Below are positions 35,442-47,080 of a stretch of 64,000 nt of DNA, piece after piece; the first letter of the stretch is position 1, and the number at the start of each line of letters is the position of its first letter. The notes beneath the pieces are model-generated. The model saw only the letters and a list, made by a program, of their open reading frames with translations. It had not been told where the DNA came from and ran no database searches. A program made the translations under genes and the position numbers. Origin of the DNA: Desmodus rotundus (Eukaryota; Chordata; Mammalia; Chiroptera; Phyllostomidae); assembly GCF_022682495.2 (NCBI RefSeq), contig NW_026527522.1, positions 124,001 through 188,000 of the forward strand, read 5' to 3'.

Positions 35442-37168
35442 GAGAGGTCACAGCAGTTTCACAGGGTCCCTGCGCAGCTGTCCATGGAAACAGAAGCCCT
35501 CCCTGCCACTCAGAGGACCGCGCTATTTCCCCTAGGCCACACTGCCCAGCAACACTCTCAGCCCCGCACAGACAGTGTGCTAAGGACAGACTTGGATACC
35601 GGGGGCCTGGGCGGGGGATTTTCCATGGAACTCTCTAAGGGCCCGGTGCCCTGTGTCGCCCGGGAGTGCCCATGCCCTTCCTTGACCCCGCAGGACACTT
35701 GCATCCAGCAATAAGCAGCCGTCTGCCTCCACGGGGCTCAAACACCTGGGCCCGGTGTGCGGGCACCTGGCGTACGTGGAGGCAAACCCCCTGACCCTTC
35801 TGTCCCGAACCCACCACTGCGAAGATCCCCCTTTTCTTCCATCCGTAAAGGGGCCCTCCCTGGGGAGTGGAGGAACATGGGGAGGCCCCCAGGAGATGGC
35901 TTTTCTCCGAGCCGCGGCTGGCTCGTTTCGGGCCTATACGTGGGCCGCGCATGCGCACTCAGGCTCCCAAGCACACGCCTTCCTCGGCTCACCTGACCCA
36001 CCCTTTAGAGGTCACAGCAGTTCCACAGGGTCCCTGGGCACCTGTCCGTGGACACAGGAGCCCTCCCTGCCACCTAAAGGACCACGCGATTTCCGCTGGG
36101 GAACACTCCCCAGAAGCACTCCCAGCCTCGCACAGACACTGTGCGCAGGATAGACTTGTGGACCAGGGGCCTGGGCGGGGAATTTTCCAGGGAACTCTCT
36201 AAAGGCCAGGTGCCCTCTGTCGCCCTGGGAGTGCCCACGCCATCCCTTAACCCTGCAGGACACTATCATCCAGCAATAAGCAGCCCTCTGCCTCCACGGG
36301 GCTCAAACACCTGGGCCCGTTGTGCGAGCACCTGGCGTTCGTGCAGGCAAACCCGCAGACCCCTCTGGCCCGAACCCACCACTGCGAAGATCCCACTTTT
36401 CTTCCATCCGTAAAGGGGTCCTCCTTGAGGAGTGGAGGAACATGGGGAGGCCCCCAGGAGATGGCTTTTCTCCAAGCCGCGGCTGGCTCCTTTCGGGCCT
36501 ATACGTGGGCCGCGCGTGCGCACTCAGGCTCCCCACAACAGGCCTCCCTCGGGTCACGGGACCCACCCTTGAGGTGTCTCCTGACCCACCCTTGAGGGGT
36601 CACGTGACCCACACCTGGGGGGTCTCGTGACACACCCCTGAGGTGTCTCGTGACCCACCCCTGGGGGGTCTCGTGACCCACCCCTGAGGGGTCACGTGAC
36701 CCACACCTGCGGGGTCACGTGACCCACCCCTGGGGGGTCTAGTGACGCACCCCTGAGGGGTCACGTGACCCACCCCTGAGGGGTCTCGTGACCCACCCCT
36801 GAGGGGTCACGTGACCCACACCTGCGGGGTCACGTGACCCACCCCTGGGGGGTCTAGTGACGCACCCCTGAGGGGTCACGTGACCCACCCCTGAGGGGTC
36901 TCGTGACCCACCCCTGAGGGGTCTCGTGACCCACCCCTGAGGGGTCTCGTGACCCACCCCTGGGGGGTCTCGTGACACACCCCTGAGGGGTCACGTGACC
37001 CACCCCTGAGGGGTCTCGTGACCCACCCCTGAGGGGTCACGTGACCCACCCTTGAGGGGTTTCGTGACCCACACTTTTGGGGTCACGTGACCCACCCTTG
37101 CGGGGTCTCGTGACCCACCCTTGGGAGGTCACCTGTCCCACCCTGGAGGGGTCAGGTGACCCGCCCTT
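35442..37168. repeat. Unit 26: dimer, expanded VNTR (26 copies)
   Basis: A 35442-36005 with private GCGCAGCTGTCC (G at 35477, shared only with unit 34), B 36006-36570, VNTR 36571-37168 (598 bp). The VNTR shows a second copy of the CACACCTGCGGGG to CTAGTGACGC segment (near 36738 and 36855) and three successive CTCGTG repeats, indicating an internal duplication. Confidence 0.94.
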
Positions 37169-38215
37169 GAGAGGTCACAGCAGTTTCACAGGGTCCCTGC
37201 GCACCTGTCCATGGAAACAGAAGCCCTCCCTGCCACTCAGAGGACCGCGCTATTTCTCCTATGCCACACTGCCCAGCAACACTCTCAGCCCCGCACAGAC
37301 AGTGTGCTAAGGACAGACTTGGATACCGGGGGCCGGGGCGGGGGATTTTCCATGGAACTCTCTAAGGGCCCGGTGCCCTGTGTCGCCCGGGAGTGCCCAT
37401 GCCCTTCCTTGACCCCGCAGGACACTTGCATCCAGCAATAAGCAGCCGTCTGCCTCCACGGGGCTCAAACACCTGGGCCCGTTGTGCGAGCACCTGGCGT
37501 TCGTGCAGGCAAACCCGCAGAACCCTCTGGCCCGAACCCACCACTGCGAAGATCCCACTTTTCTTCCATCCGTAAAGGGGTCCTCCTTGAGGAGTGGAGG
37601 AACATGGGGAGGCCCCCAGGAGATGGCTTTTCTCCAAGCCGCGGCTGGTTCCTTTGGGGCCTATACGTGGGCCGCGCGTGCGCACTCAGGATCCCCACAA
37701 CAGGCCTCCCTCGGGTCACGGGACCCACCCTTGCGGTGTCTCCTGACCCACCCTTGAGGGGTCACGTGACCCACACCTGGGGGGTCTCGTGTCACACCCC
37801 TGAGGGGTCACGTGACCCACCCCTGGGGGGTCTCGTGACCCACCCCTGAGGGGTCACGTGACCCACCCTTGAGGGGTCACGTGACCCACACCTGGGGGGT
37901 CTCGTGACGCACCCCTGAGGTGTCACGTGACCCACCCCTGGGGGGTGTCGTGACCCACCCCTGAGGGGTCACGTGACCCACACCTGCGGAGTCACGTGAC
38001 CCACCCCTGGGGGGTCTCGTGACGCACCCCTGAGGGGTCACGTGACCCACCCCTGAGGGGTCTCGTGACCCACCCCTGAGGGGTCACGTGACCCACCCTT
38101 GAGGGGTTTCGTGACCCACCCTTTTGGGGTCACGTGACCCACCCTTGCGGGGTCTCGTGACCCACCCTTGGGAGGTCACCTGTCCCACACTGGAGGGGTC
38201 AGGTGACCCGCCCTT
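37169..38215. repeat. Unit 27: monomeric A/B hybrid, VNTR 21 copies
   Basis: Hybrid subunit 37169-37732, VNTR 37733-38215. It repeats all private variants of unit 19 and adds one of its own (CCTTTGGGGCC near 37656). It begins the second eight-unit block. Confidence 0.94.
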
Positions 38216-39712
38216 GAGAGGTCACAGCAGTTTCACAGGGTCCCTGCGCACCTGTCCATGGAAACAGAAGCCCTCCCTGCCACTCAGAGGACCGCGCTAT
38301 TTCCCCTAGGCCACACTGCCCAGCAACACTCTCAGCCCCGCACAGACAGTGTGCTAAGGACAGACTTGGATACCGGGGGCCTGGGCGGGGGATTTTCCAT
38401 GGAACTCTCTAAGGGCCCGGTGCCCTGTGTCGCCCGGGAGTGCCCATGCCCTTCCTTGACCCCGCAGGACACTTGCATCCAGCAATAAGCAGCCGTCTGC
38501 CTCCACGGGGCTCAAACACCTGGGCCCGGTGTGCGGGCACCTGGCGTACGTGGAGGCAAACCCCCTGACCCTTCTGTCCCGAACCCACCACTGCGAAGAT
38601 CCCCCTTTTCTTCCATCCGTAAAGGGGCCCTCCCTGGGGAGTGGAGGAACATGGGGAGGCCCCCAGGAGATGGCTTTTCTCCGAGCCGCGGCTGGCTCGT
38701 TTCGGGCCTATACGTGGGCCGCGCATGCGCACTCAGGCTCCCAAGCACACGCCTTCCTCGGCTCACCTGACCCACCCTTTAGAGGTCACAGCAGTTCCAC
38801 AGGGTCCCTGGGCACCTGTCCGTGGACACAGGAGCCCTCCCTGCCACCTAAAGGACCACGCGATTTCCGCTGGGGAACACTCCCCAGAAGCACTCCCAGC
38901 CTCGCACAGACACTGTGCGCAGGATAGACTTGTGGACCAGGGGCCTGGGCGGGGAATTTTCCAGGGAACTCTCTAAAGGCCAGGTGCCCTCTGTCGCCCT
39001 GGGAGTGCCCACGCCATCCCTTAACCCTGCAGGACACTATCATCCAGCAATAAGCAGCCCTCTGCCTCCACGGGGCTCAAACACCTGGGCCCGTTGTGCG
39101 AGCACCTGGCGTTCGTGCAGGCACACCCGCAGACCCCTCTGGCCCGAACCCACCACTGCGAAGATCCCACTTTTCTTCCATCCGTAAAGGGGTCCTCCTT
39201 GAGGAGTGGAGGAACATGGGGAGGCCCCCAGGAGATGGCTTTTCTCCAAGCCGCGGCTGGCTCCTTTCGGGCCTATACGTGGGCCGCGCGTGCGCACTCA
39301 GGCTCCCCACAACAGGCCTCCCTCGGGTCACGGGACCCACCCTTGAGGTGTCTCCTGACCCACCCTTGAGGGGTCACGTGACCCACACCTGGGGGGTCTC
39401 GTGACACACCCCTGAGGTGTCTCGTGACCCACCCCTGGGGGGTCTCGTGACCCACCCCTGAGGGGTCACGTGACCCACACCTGCGGGGTCACGTGACCCA
39501 CCCCTGGGGGGTCTCGTGACGCACCCCTGAGGGGTCACGTGACCCACCCCTGAGGGGTCTCGTGACCCACCCCTGAGGGGTCACGTGACCCACCCTTGAG
39601 GGGTTTCGTGACCCACCCTTTTGGGGTCACGTGACCCACCCTTGCGGGGTCTCGTGACCCACCCTTGGGAGGTCACCTGTCCCACCCTGGAGGGGTCAGG
39701 TGACCCGCCCTT
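38216..39712. repeat. Unit 28: dimer, VNTR 16 copies
   Basis: A 38216-38779, B 38780-39344, VNTR 39345-39712. It is the partner of unit 20 at an offset of 11,616 bp. Confidence 0.94.
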
Positions 39713-41139
39713 GAGAGGTCACAGCAGTTTCACAGGGTCCCTGCGCACCTGTCCATGGAAACAGAAGCCCTCCCTCCCACTCAGAGGACCGCGCTATTTC
39801 TCCTATGCCACACTGCCCAGCAACACTCTCAGCCCCGCACAGACAGTGTGCTAAGGACAGACTTGGATACCGGGGGCCGGGGCGGGGGATTTTCCATGGA
39901 ACTCTCTAAGGGCCCGGTGCCCTGTGTCGCCCGGGAGTGCCCATGCCCTTCCTTGACCCCGCAGGACACTTGCATCCAGCAATAAGCAGCCGTCTGCCTC
40001 CACGGGGCTCAAACACCTGGGCCCGGTGTGCGGGCACCTGGCGTACTTGGAGGCAAACCCCTGACCCCTCTGGCCCGAACCCACCACTGCGAAGATCCCC
40101 CTTTTCTTCCATCCGTAAAGGGGCCCTCCCTGGGGAGTGGAGGAACATGGGGAGGCCCCCAGGAGATGGCTTTTCTCCGAGCCGCGGCTGGCTCGTTTCG
40201 GGCCTATACGTGGGCCGCGCATGCGCACTCAGGCTCCCAAGCACACGCCTTCCTCGGCTCACCTGACCCACCCTTTAGAGGTCACAGCAGTTCCACAGGG
40301 TCCCTGGGCACCTGTCCGTGGACACAGGAGCCCTCCCTGCCACCTAAAGGACCACGCGATTTCCGCTGGGGAACACTCCCCAGAAGCACTCCCAGCCTCG
40401 CACAGACACTGTGCGCAGGATAGACTTGTGGACCAGGGGCCTGGGCGGGGAATTTTCCAGGGAACTCTCTAAAGGCCAGGTGCCCTCTGTCGCCCTGGGA
40501 GTGCCCACGCCATCCCTTAACCCTGCAGGACACTATCATCCAGCAATAAGCAGCCCTCTGCCTCCACGAGGCTCAAACACCTGGGCCCGTTGTGAGAGCA
40601 CCTGGCGTTCGTGCAGGCAAACCCGCAGACCCCTCTGGCCCGAACCCACCACTGCGAAGATCCCACTTTTCTTCCATCCGTAAAGGGGTCCTCCTTGAGG
40701 AGTGGAGGAACATGGGGAGGCCCCCAGGAGATGGCTTTTCTCCAAGCCGCGGCTGGCTCCTTTCGGGCCTATACGTGGGCCGCGCGTGCGCACTCAGGCT
40801 CCCCACAACAGGCCTCCCTCGGGTCACGGGACCCACCCTTGAGGTGTCTCCTGACCCACCCTTGAGGGGTCACGTGACCCACACCTGGGGGGTCTCGTGA
40901 CGCACCCCTGAGGTGTCTCGTGACCCACCCCTGGGGGGTCTCGTGACCCACCCCTGAGGGGTCACGTGACCCACCCCTGAGGGGTCTCGTGACCCACCCC
41001 TGAGGGGTCACGTGACCCACCCTTGAGGGGTTTCGTGACCCACCCTTTTGGGGTCACGTGACCTACCCTTGCGGGGTCTCGTGACCCACCCTTGGGAGGT
41101 CACCTGTCCCACCCTGGAGGGGTCAGGTGACCCGCCCTT
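39713..41139. repeat. Unit 29: dimer, VNTR 13 copies
   Basis: A 39713-40275 with CCCTCCCAC (C at 39776), B 40276-40840 with CCACGAGGCTC, VNTR 40841-41139. It is the partner of unit 21. Confidence 0.94.
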
Positions 41140-42567
41140 GAGAGGTCACAGCAGTTTCACAGGGTCCCTGCGCACCTGTCCATGGAAACAGAAGCCCTCC
41201 CTGCCACTCAGAGGACCGCGCTATTTCCCCTAGGCCACACTGCCCAGCAACACTCTCAGCCCCGCACAGACAGTGTGCTAAGGACAGACTTGGATACCGG
41301 GCGCCGGGGCGGGGGATTTTCCATGGAACTCTCTAAGGGCCCGGTGCCCTGTGTCGCCCGGGAGTGCCCATGCCCTTCCTTGACCCCGCAGGACACTTGC
41401 ATCCAGCAATAAGCAGCCGTCTGCCTCCACGGGGCTCAAACACCTGGGCCCGGTGTGCGGGCACCTGGCGTACGTGGAGGCAAACCCCCTGACCCTTCTG
41501 TCCCGAACCCACCACTGCGAAGATCCCCCTTTTCTTCCATCCGTAAAGGGGCCCTCCCTGGGGAGTGGAGGAACATGGGGAGGCCCCCAGGAGATGGCTT
41601 TTCTCCGAGCCGCGGCTGGCTCGTTTCGGGCCTATACGTGGGCCGCGCATGCGCACTCAGGCTCCCAAGCACACGCCTTCCTCGGCTCACCTGACCCACC
41701 CTTTAGAGGTCACAGCAGTTCCACAGGGTCCCTGGGCACCTGTCCGTGGACACAGGAGCCCTCCCTGCCACCTAAAGGACCACGCGATTTCCGCTGGGGA
41801 ACACTCCCCAGAAGCACTCCCAGCCTCGCACAGACACTGTGCGCAGGATAGACTTGTGGACCAGGGGCCTGGGCGGGGAATTTTCCAGGGAACTCTCTAA
41901 AGGCCAGGTGCCCTCTGTCGCCCTGGGAGTGCCCACGCCATCCCTTAACCCTGCAGGACACTATCATCCAGCAATAAGCAGCCCTCTGCCTCCACGAGGC
42001 TCAAACACCTGGGCCCGTTGTGAGAGCACCTGGCGTTCGTGCAGGCAAACCCGCAGACCCCTCTGGCCCGAACCCACCACTGCGAAGATCCCACTTTTCT
42101 TCCATCCGTAAAGGGGTCCTCCTTGAGGAGTGGAGGAACATGGGGAGGCCCCCAGGAGATGGCTTTTCTCCAAGCCGCGGCTGGCTCCTTTCGGGCCTAT
42201 ACGTGGGCCGCGCGTGCGCACTCAGGCTCCCCACAACAGGCCTCCCTCGGGTCACGGGACCCACCCTTGAGGTGTCTCCTGACCCACCCTTGAGGGGTCA
42301 CGTGACCCACACCTGGGGGGTCTCGTGACGCACCCCTGAGGTGTCTCGTGACCCACCCCTGGGGGGTCTCGTGACCCACCCCTGAGGGGTCACGTGACCC
42401 ACCCCTGAGGGGTCTCGTGACCCACCCCTGAGGGGTCACGTGACCCACCCTTGAGGGGTTTCGTGACCCACCCTTTTGGGGTCACGTGACCTACCCTTGC
42501 GGGGTCTCGTGACCCACCCTTGGGAGGTCACCTGTCCCACCCTGGAGGGGTCAGGTGACCCGCCCTT
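41140..42567. repeat. Unit 30: chimeric dimer, VNTR 13 copies
   Basis: A 41140-41703 is of the unit-22 type (ACCGGGCGCC), but B 41704-42268 (CCACGAGGCTC, GTGAGAGC) and VNTR 42269-42567 are of the unit-21 type. No other unit combines them, so this is a recombinant of the two neighbouring unit types. Confidence 0.93.
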
Positions 42568-44156
42568 GAGAGGTCACAGCAGTTTCACAGGGTCCCTGCG
42601 CACCTGTCCATGGAAACAGAAGCCCTCCCTGCCACTCAGAGGACCGCGCTATTTCCCCTAGGCCACACTGCCCAGCAACACTCTCAGCCCCGCACAGACA
42701 GTGTGCTAAGGACAGACTTGGATACCGGGCGCCGGGGCGGGGGATTTTCCATGGAACTCTCTAAGGGCCCGGTGCCCTGTGTCGCCCGGGAGTGCCCATG
42801 CCCTTCCTTGACCCCGCAGGACACTTGCATCCAGCAATAAGCAGCCGTCTGCCTCCACGGGGCTCAAACACCTGGGCCCGGTGTGCGGGCACCTGGCGTA
42901 CGTGGAGGCAAACCCCCTGACCCTTCTGTCCCGAACCCACCACTGCGAAGATCCCCCTTTTCTTCCATCCGTAAAGGGGCCCTCCCTGGGGAGTGGAGGA
43001 ACATGGGGAGGCCCCCAGGAGATGGCTTTTCTCCGAGCCGCGGCTGGCTCGTTTCGGGCCTATACGTGGGCCGCGCATGCGCACTCAGGCTCCCAAGCAC
43101 ACGCCTTCCTCGGCTCACCTGACCCACCCTTTAGAGGTCACAGCAGTTCCACAGGGTCCCTGGGCACCTGTCCGTGGACACAGGAGCCCTCCCTGCCACC
43201 TAAAGGACCACGCGATTTCCGCTGGGGAACACTCCCCAGAAGCACTCCCAGCCTCGCACAGACACTGTGCGCAGGATAGACTTGTGGACCAGGGGCCTGG
43301 GCGGGGAATTTTCCAGGGAACTCTCTAAAGGCCAGGTGCCCTCTGTCGCCCTGGGAGTGCCCACGCCATCCCTTAACCCTGCAGGACACTATCATCCAGC
43401 AATAAGCAGCCCTCTGCCTCCACGGGGCTCAAACACCTGGGCCCGTTGTGCGAGCACCTGGTGTTCGTGCAGGCACACCCGCAGACCCCTCTGGCCCGAA
43501 CCCACCACTGCGAAGATCCCACTTTTCTTCCATCCGTAAAGGGGTCCTCCTTGAGGAGTGGAGGAACATGGGGAGGCCCCCAGGAGATGGCTTTTCTCCA
43601 AGCCGCGGCTGGCTCCTTTCGGGCCTATACGTGGGCCGCGCGTGCGCACTCAGGCTCCCCACAACAGGCCTCCCTCGGGTCACGGGACCCACCCTTGAGG
43701 TGTCTCCTGACCCACCCTTGAGGGGTCACGTGACCCACACCTGGGGGGTCTCGTGACGCACCCCTGAGGTGTCACGTGACCCACCCCTGGGGGGTGTCGT
43801 GACCCACCCCTGAGGGGTCACGTGACACACACCTGCGGGATCACGTGACCCACCCCTGGGGGGTCTCGTGACGCACCCCTGAGGGGTCACGTGACCCACC
43901 CCTGAGGGGTCACGTGACCCACACCTGCGGGGTCACGTGACCCACCCCTGGGGGGTCTAGTGACGCACCCCTGAGGGGTCACGTGACCCACCCCTGAGGG
44001 GTCTCGTGACCCACCCCTGAGGGGTCACGTGACCCACCCTTGAGGGGTTTCGTGACCCACCCTTTTGGGGTCCCGTGACCCACCCTTGCGGGGTCTCGTG
44101 ACCAACCCGTGGGAGGTCACCTGTCCCACCCTGGAGGGGTCAGGTGACCCGCCCTT
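42568..44156. repeat. Unit 31: dimer, fused VNTR (20 copies)
   Basis: A 42568-43131 and B 43132-43696 match unit 22. VNTR 43697-44156 reads as the first nine repeats of the unit-22 VNTR (GTGTCGTG, GGGATCACG) followed by the last eleven of the unit-23 VNTR (CTAGTGACGC, GTCCCGTGAC, GACCAACCCGT). It also carries a private CACGTGACACAC near 43825. Confidence 0.93.
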
Positions 44157-45583
44157 GAGAGGTCACAGCAGTTTCACAGGGTCCCTGCGCACCTGTCCAT
44201 GGAAACAGAAGCCCTCCCTGCCACTCAGAGGACCGCGCTATTTCCCCTAGGCCACACTGCCCAGCAACACTCTCAGCCCCGCACAGACAGTGTGCTAAGG
44301 ACAGACTTGGATACCGGGGGCCGGGGCGGGGGATTTTCCATGGAACTCTCTAAGGGCCCGGTGCCCTGTGTCGCCCGGGAGTGCCCATGCCCTTCCTTGA
44401 CCCCGCAGGACACTTGCATCCAGCAATAAGCAGCCGTCTGCCTCCACGGGGCTCAAACACCTGGGCCCGGTGTGCGGGCACCTGGCGTACTTGGAGGCAA
44501 ACCCCTGACCCCTCTGGCCCGAACCCACCACTGCGAAGATCCCCCTTTTCTTCCATCCGTAAAGGGGCCCTCCCTGGGGAGTGGAGGAACATGGGGAGGC
44601 CCCCAGGAGATGGCTTTTCTCCGAGCCGCGGCTGGCTCGTTTCGGGCCTATACGTGGGCCGCGCATGCGCACTCAGGCTCCCAAGCACACGCCTTCCTCG
44701 GCTCACCTGACCCACCCTTTAGAGGTCACAGCAGTTCCACAGGGTCCCTGGGCACCTGTCCGTGGACACAGGAGCCCTCCCTGCCACCTAAAGGACCACG
44801 CGATTTCCGCTGGGGAACACTCCCCAGAAGCACTCCCAGCCTCGCACAGACACTGTGCGCAGGATAGACTTGTGGACCAGGGGCCTGGGCGGGGAATTTT
44901 CCAGGGAACTCTCTAAAGGCCAGGTGCCCTCTGTCGCCCTGGGAGTGCCCACGCCATCCCTTAACCCTGCAGGACACTATCATCCAGCAATAAGCAGCCC
45001 TCTGCCTCCACGAGGCTCAAACACCTGGGCCCGTTGTGAGAGCACCTGGCGTTCGTGCAGGCAAACCCGCAGACCCCTCTGGCCCGAACCCACCACTGCG
45101 AAGATCCCACTTTTCTTCCATCCGTAAAGGGGTCCTCCTTGAGGAGTGGAGGAACATGGGGAGGCCCCCAGGAGATGGCTTTTCTCCAAGCCGCGGCTGG
45201 CTCCTTTCGGGCCTATACGTGGGCCGCGCGTGCGCACTCAGGCTCCCCACAACAGGCCTCCCTCGGGTCACGGGACCCACCCTTGAGGTGTCTCCTGACC
45301 CACCCTTGAGGGGTCACGTGACCCACACCTGGGGGGTCTCGTGACACACCCCTGAGGGATCACGTGACCCACCCCTGGGGGGTCTCGTGACCCACCCCTG
45401 AGGGGTCACGTGACCCACCCCTGAGGGGTCTCGTGACCCACCCCTGAGGGGTCACGTGACCCACCCTTGAGGGGTTTCGTGACCCACCCTTTTGGGGTCA
45501 CGTGACCTACCCTTGCGGGGTCTCGTGACCCACCCTTGGGAGGTCACCTGTCCCACCCTGGAGGGGTCAGGTGACCCGCCCTT
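44157..45583. repeat. Unit 32: dimer, VNTR 13 copies
   Basis: A 44157-44719, B 44720-45284, VNTR 45285-45583. It is the partner of unit 24 at an offset of 11,639 bp; both are preceded by a VNTR end with GACCAACCCGTGG. Confidence 0.94.
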
Positions 45584-47080
45584 GAGAGGTCACAGCAGTT
45601 TCACAGGGTCCCTGCGCACCTGTCCATGGAAACAGAAGCCCTCCCTGCCACTCAGAGGACCGCGCTATTTCCCCTAGGCCACACTGCCCAGCAACACTCT
45701 CAGCCCCGCACAGACAGTGTGCTAAGGACAGACTTGGATACCGGGCGCCGGGGCGGGGGATTTTCCATGGAACTCTCTAAGGGCCCGGTGCCCTGTGTCG
45801 CCCGGGAGTGCCCATGCCCTTCCTTGACCCCGCAGGACACTTGCATCCAGCAATAAGCAGCCGTCTGCCTCCACGGGGCTCAAACACCTGGGCCCGGTGT
45901 GCGGGCACCTGGCGTACGTGGAGGCAAACCCCCTGACCCTTCTGTCCCGAACCCACCACTGCGAAGATCCCCCTTTTCTTCCATCCGTAAAGGGGCCCTC
46001 CCTGGGGAGTGGAGGAACATGGGGAGGCCCCCAGGAGATGGCTTTTCTCCGAGCCGCGGCTGGCTCGTTTCGGGCCTATACGTGGGCCGCGCATGCGCAC
46101 TCAGGCTCCCAAGCACACGCCTTCCTCGGCTCACCTGACCCACCCTTTAGAGGTCACAGCAGTTCCACAGGGTCCCTGGGCACCTGTCCGTGGACACAGG
46201 AGCCCTCCCTGCCACCTAAAGGACCACGCGATTTCCGCTGGGGAACACTCCCCAGAAGCACTCCCAGCCTCGCACAGACACTGTGCGCAGGATAGACTTG
46301 TGGACCAGGGGCCTGGGCGGGGAATTTTCCAGGGAACTCTCTAAAGGCCAGGTGCCCTCTGTCGCCCTGGGAGTGCCCACGCCATCCCTTAACCCTGCAG
46401 GACACTATCATCCAGCAATAAGCAGCCCTCTGCCTCCACGGGGCTCAAACACCTGGGCCCGTTGTGCGAGCACCTGGTGTTCGTGCAGGCACACCCGCAG
46501 ACCCCTCTGGCCCGAACCCACCACTGCGAAGATCCCACTTTTCTTCCATCCGTAAAGGGGTCCTCCTTGAGGAGTGGAGGAACATGGGGAGGCCCCCAGG
46601 AGATGGCTTTTCTCCAAGCCGCGGCTGGCTCCTTTCGGGCCTATACGTGGGCCGCGCGTGCGCACTCAGGCTCCCCACAACAGGCCTCCCTCGGGTCACG
46701 GGACCCACCCTTGAGGTGTCTCCTGACCCACCCTTGAGGGGTCACGTGACCCACACCTGGGGGGTCTCGTGACGCACCCCTGAGGTGTCACGTGACCCAC
46801 CCCTGGGGGGTGTCGTGACCCACCCCTGAGGGGTCACGTGACCCACACCTGCGGGATCACGTGACCCACCCCTGGGGGGTCTCGTGACGCACCCCTGAGG
46901 GGTCACGTGACCCACCCCTGAGGGGTCTCGTGACCCACCCCTGAGGGGTCACGTGACCCACCCTTGAGGGGTTTCGTGACCCACCCTTTTGGGGTCACGT
47001 GACCCACCCTTGCGGGGTCTCGTGACCCACCCTTGGGAGGTCACCTGTCCCACACTGGAGGGGTCAGGTGACCCGCCCTT
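45584..47080. repeat. Unit 33: dimer, VNTR 16 copies
   Basis: A 45584-46147, B 46148-46712, VNTR 46713-47080. It is the partner of unit 25. Confidence 0.94.

Larger units (their letters stand above)
25553..37168. repeat. Eight-unit block, copy 1 (units 19-26, 11,616 bp)
   Basis: Starts with a monomeric hybrid and ends with an expanded-VNTR dimer. Unit spacings are 1047, 1497, 1427, 1497, 1497, 1427, 1497 and 1727. Within the block units 21-23 and 24-26 are themselves a three-unit duplication (28097-32517 and 32518 onward). Confidence 0.85.
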
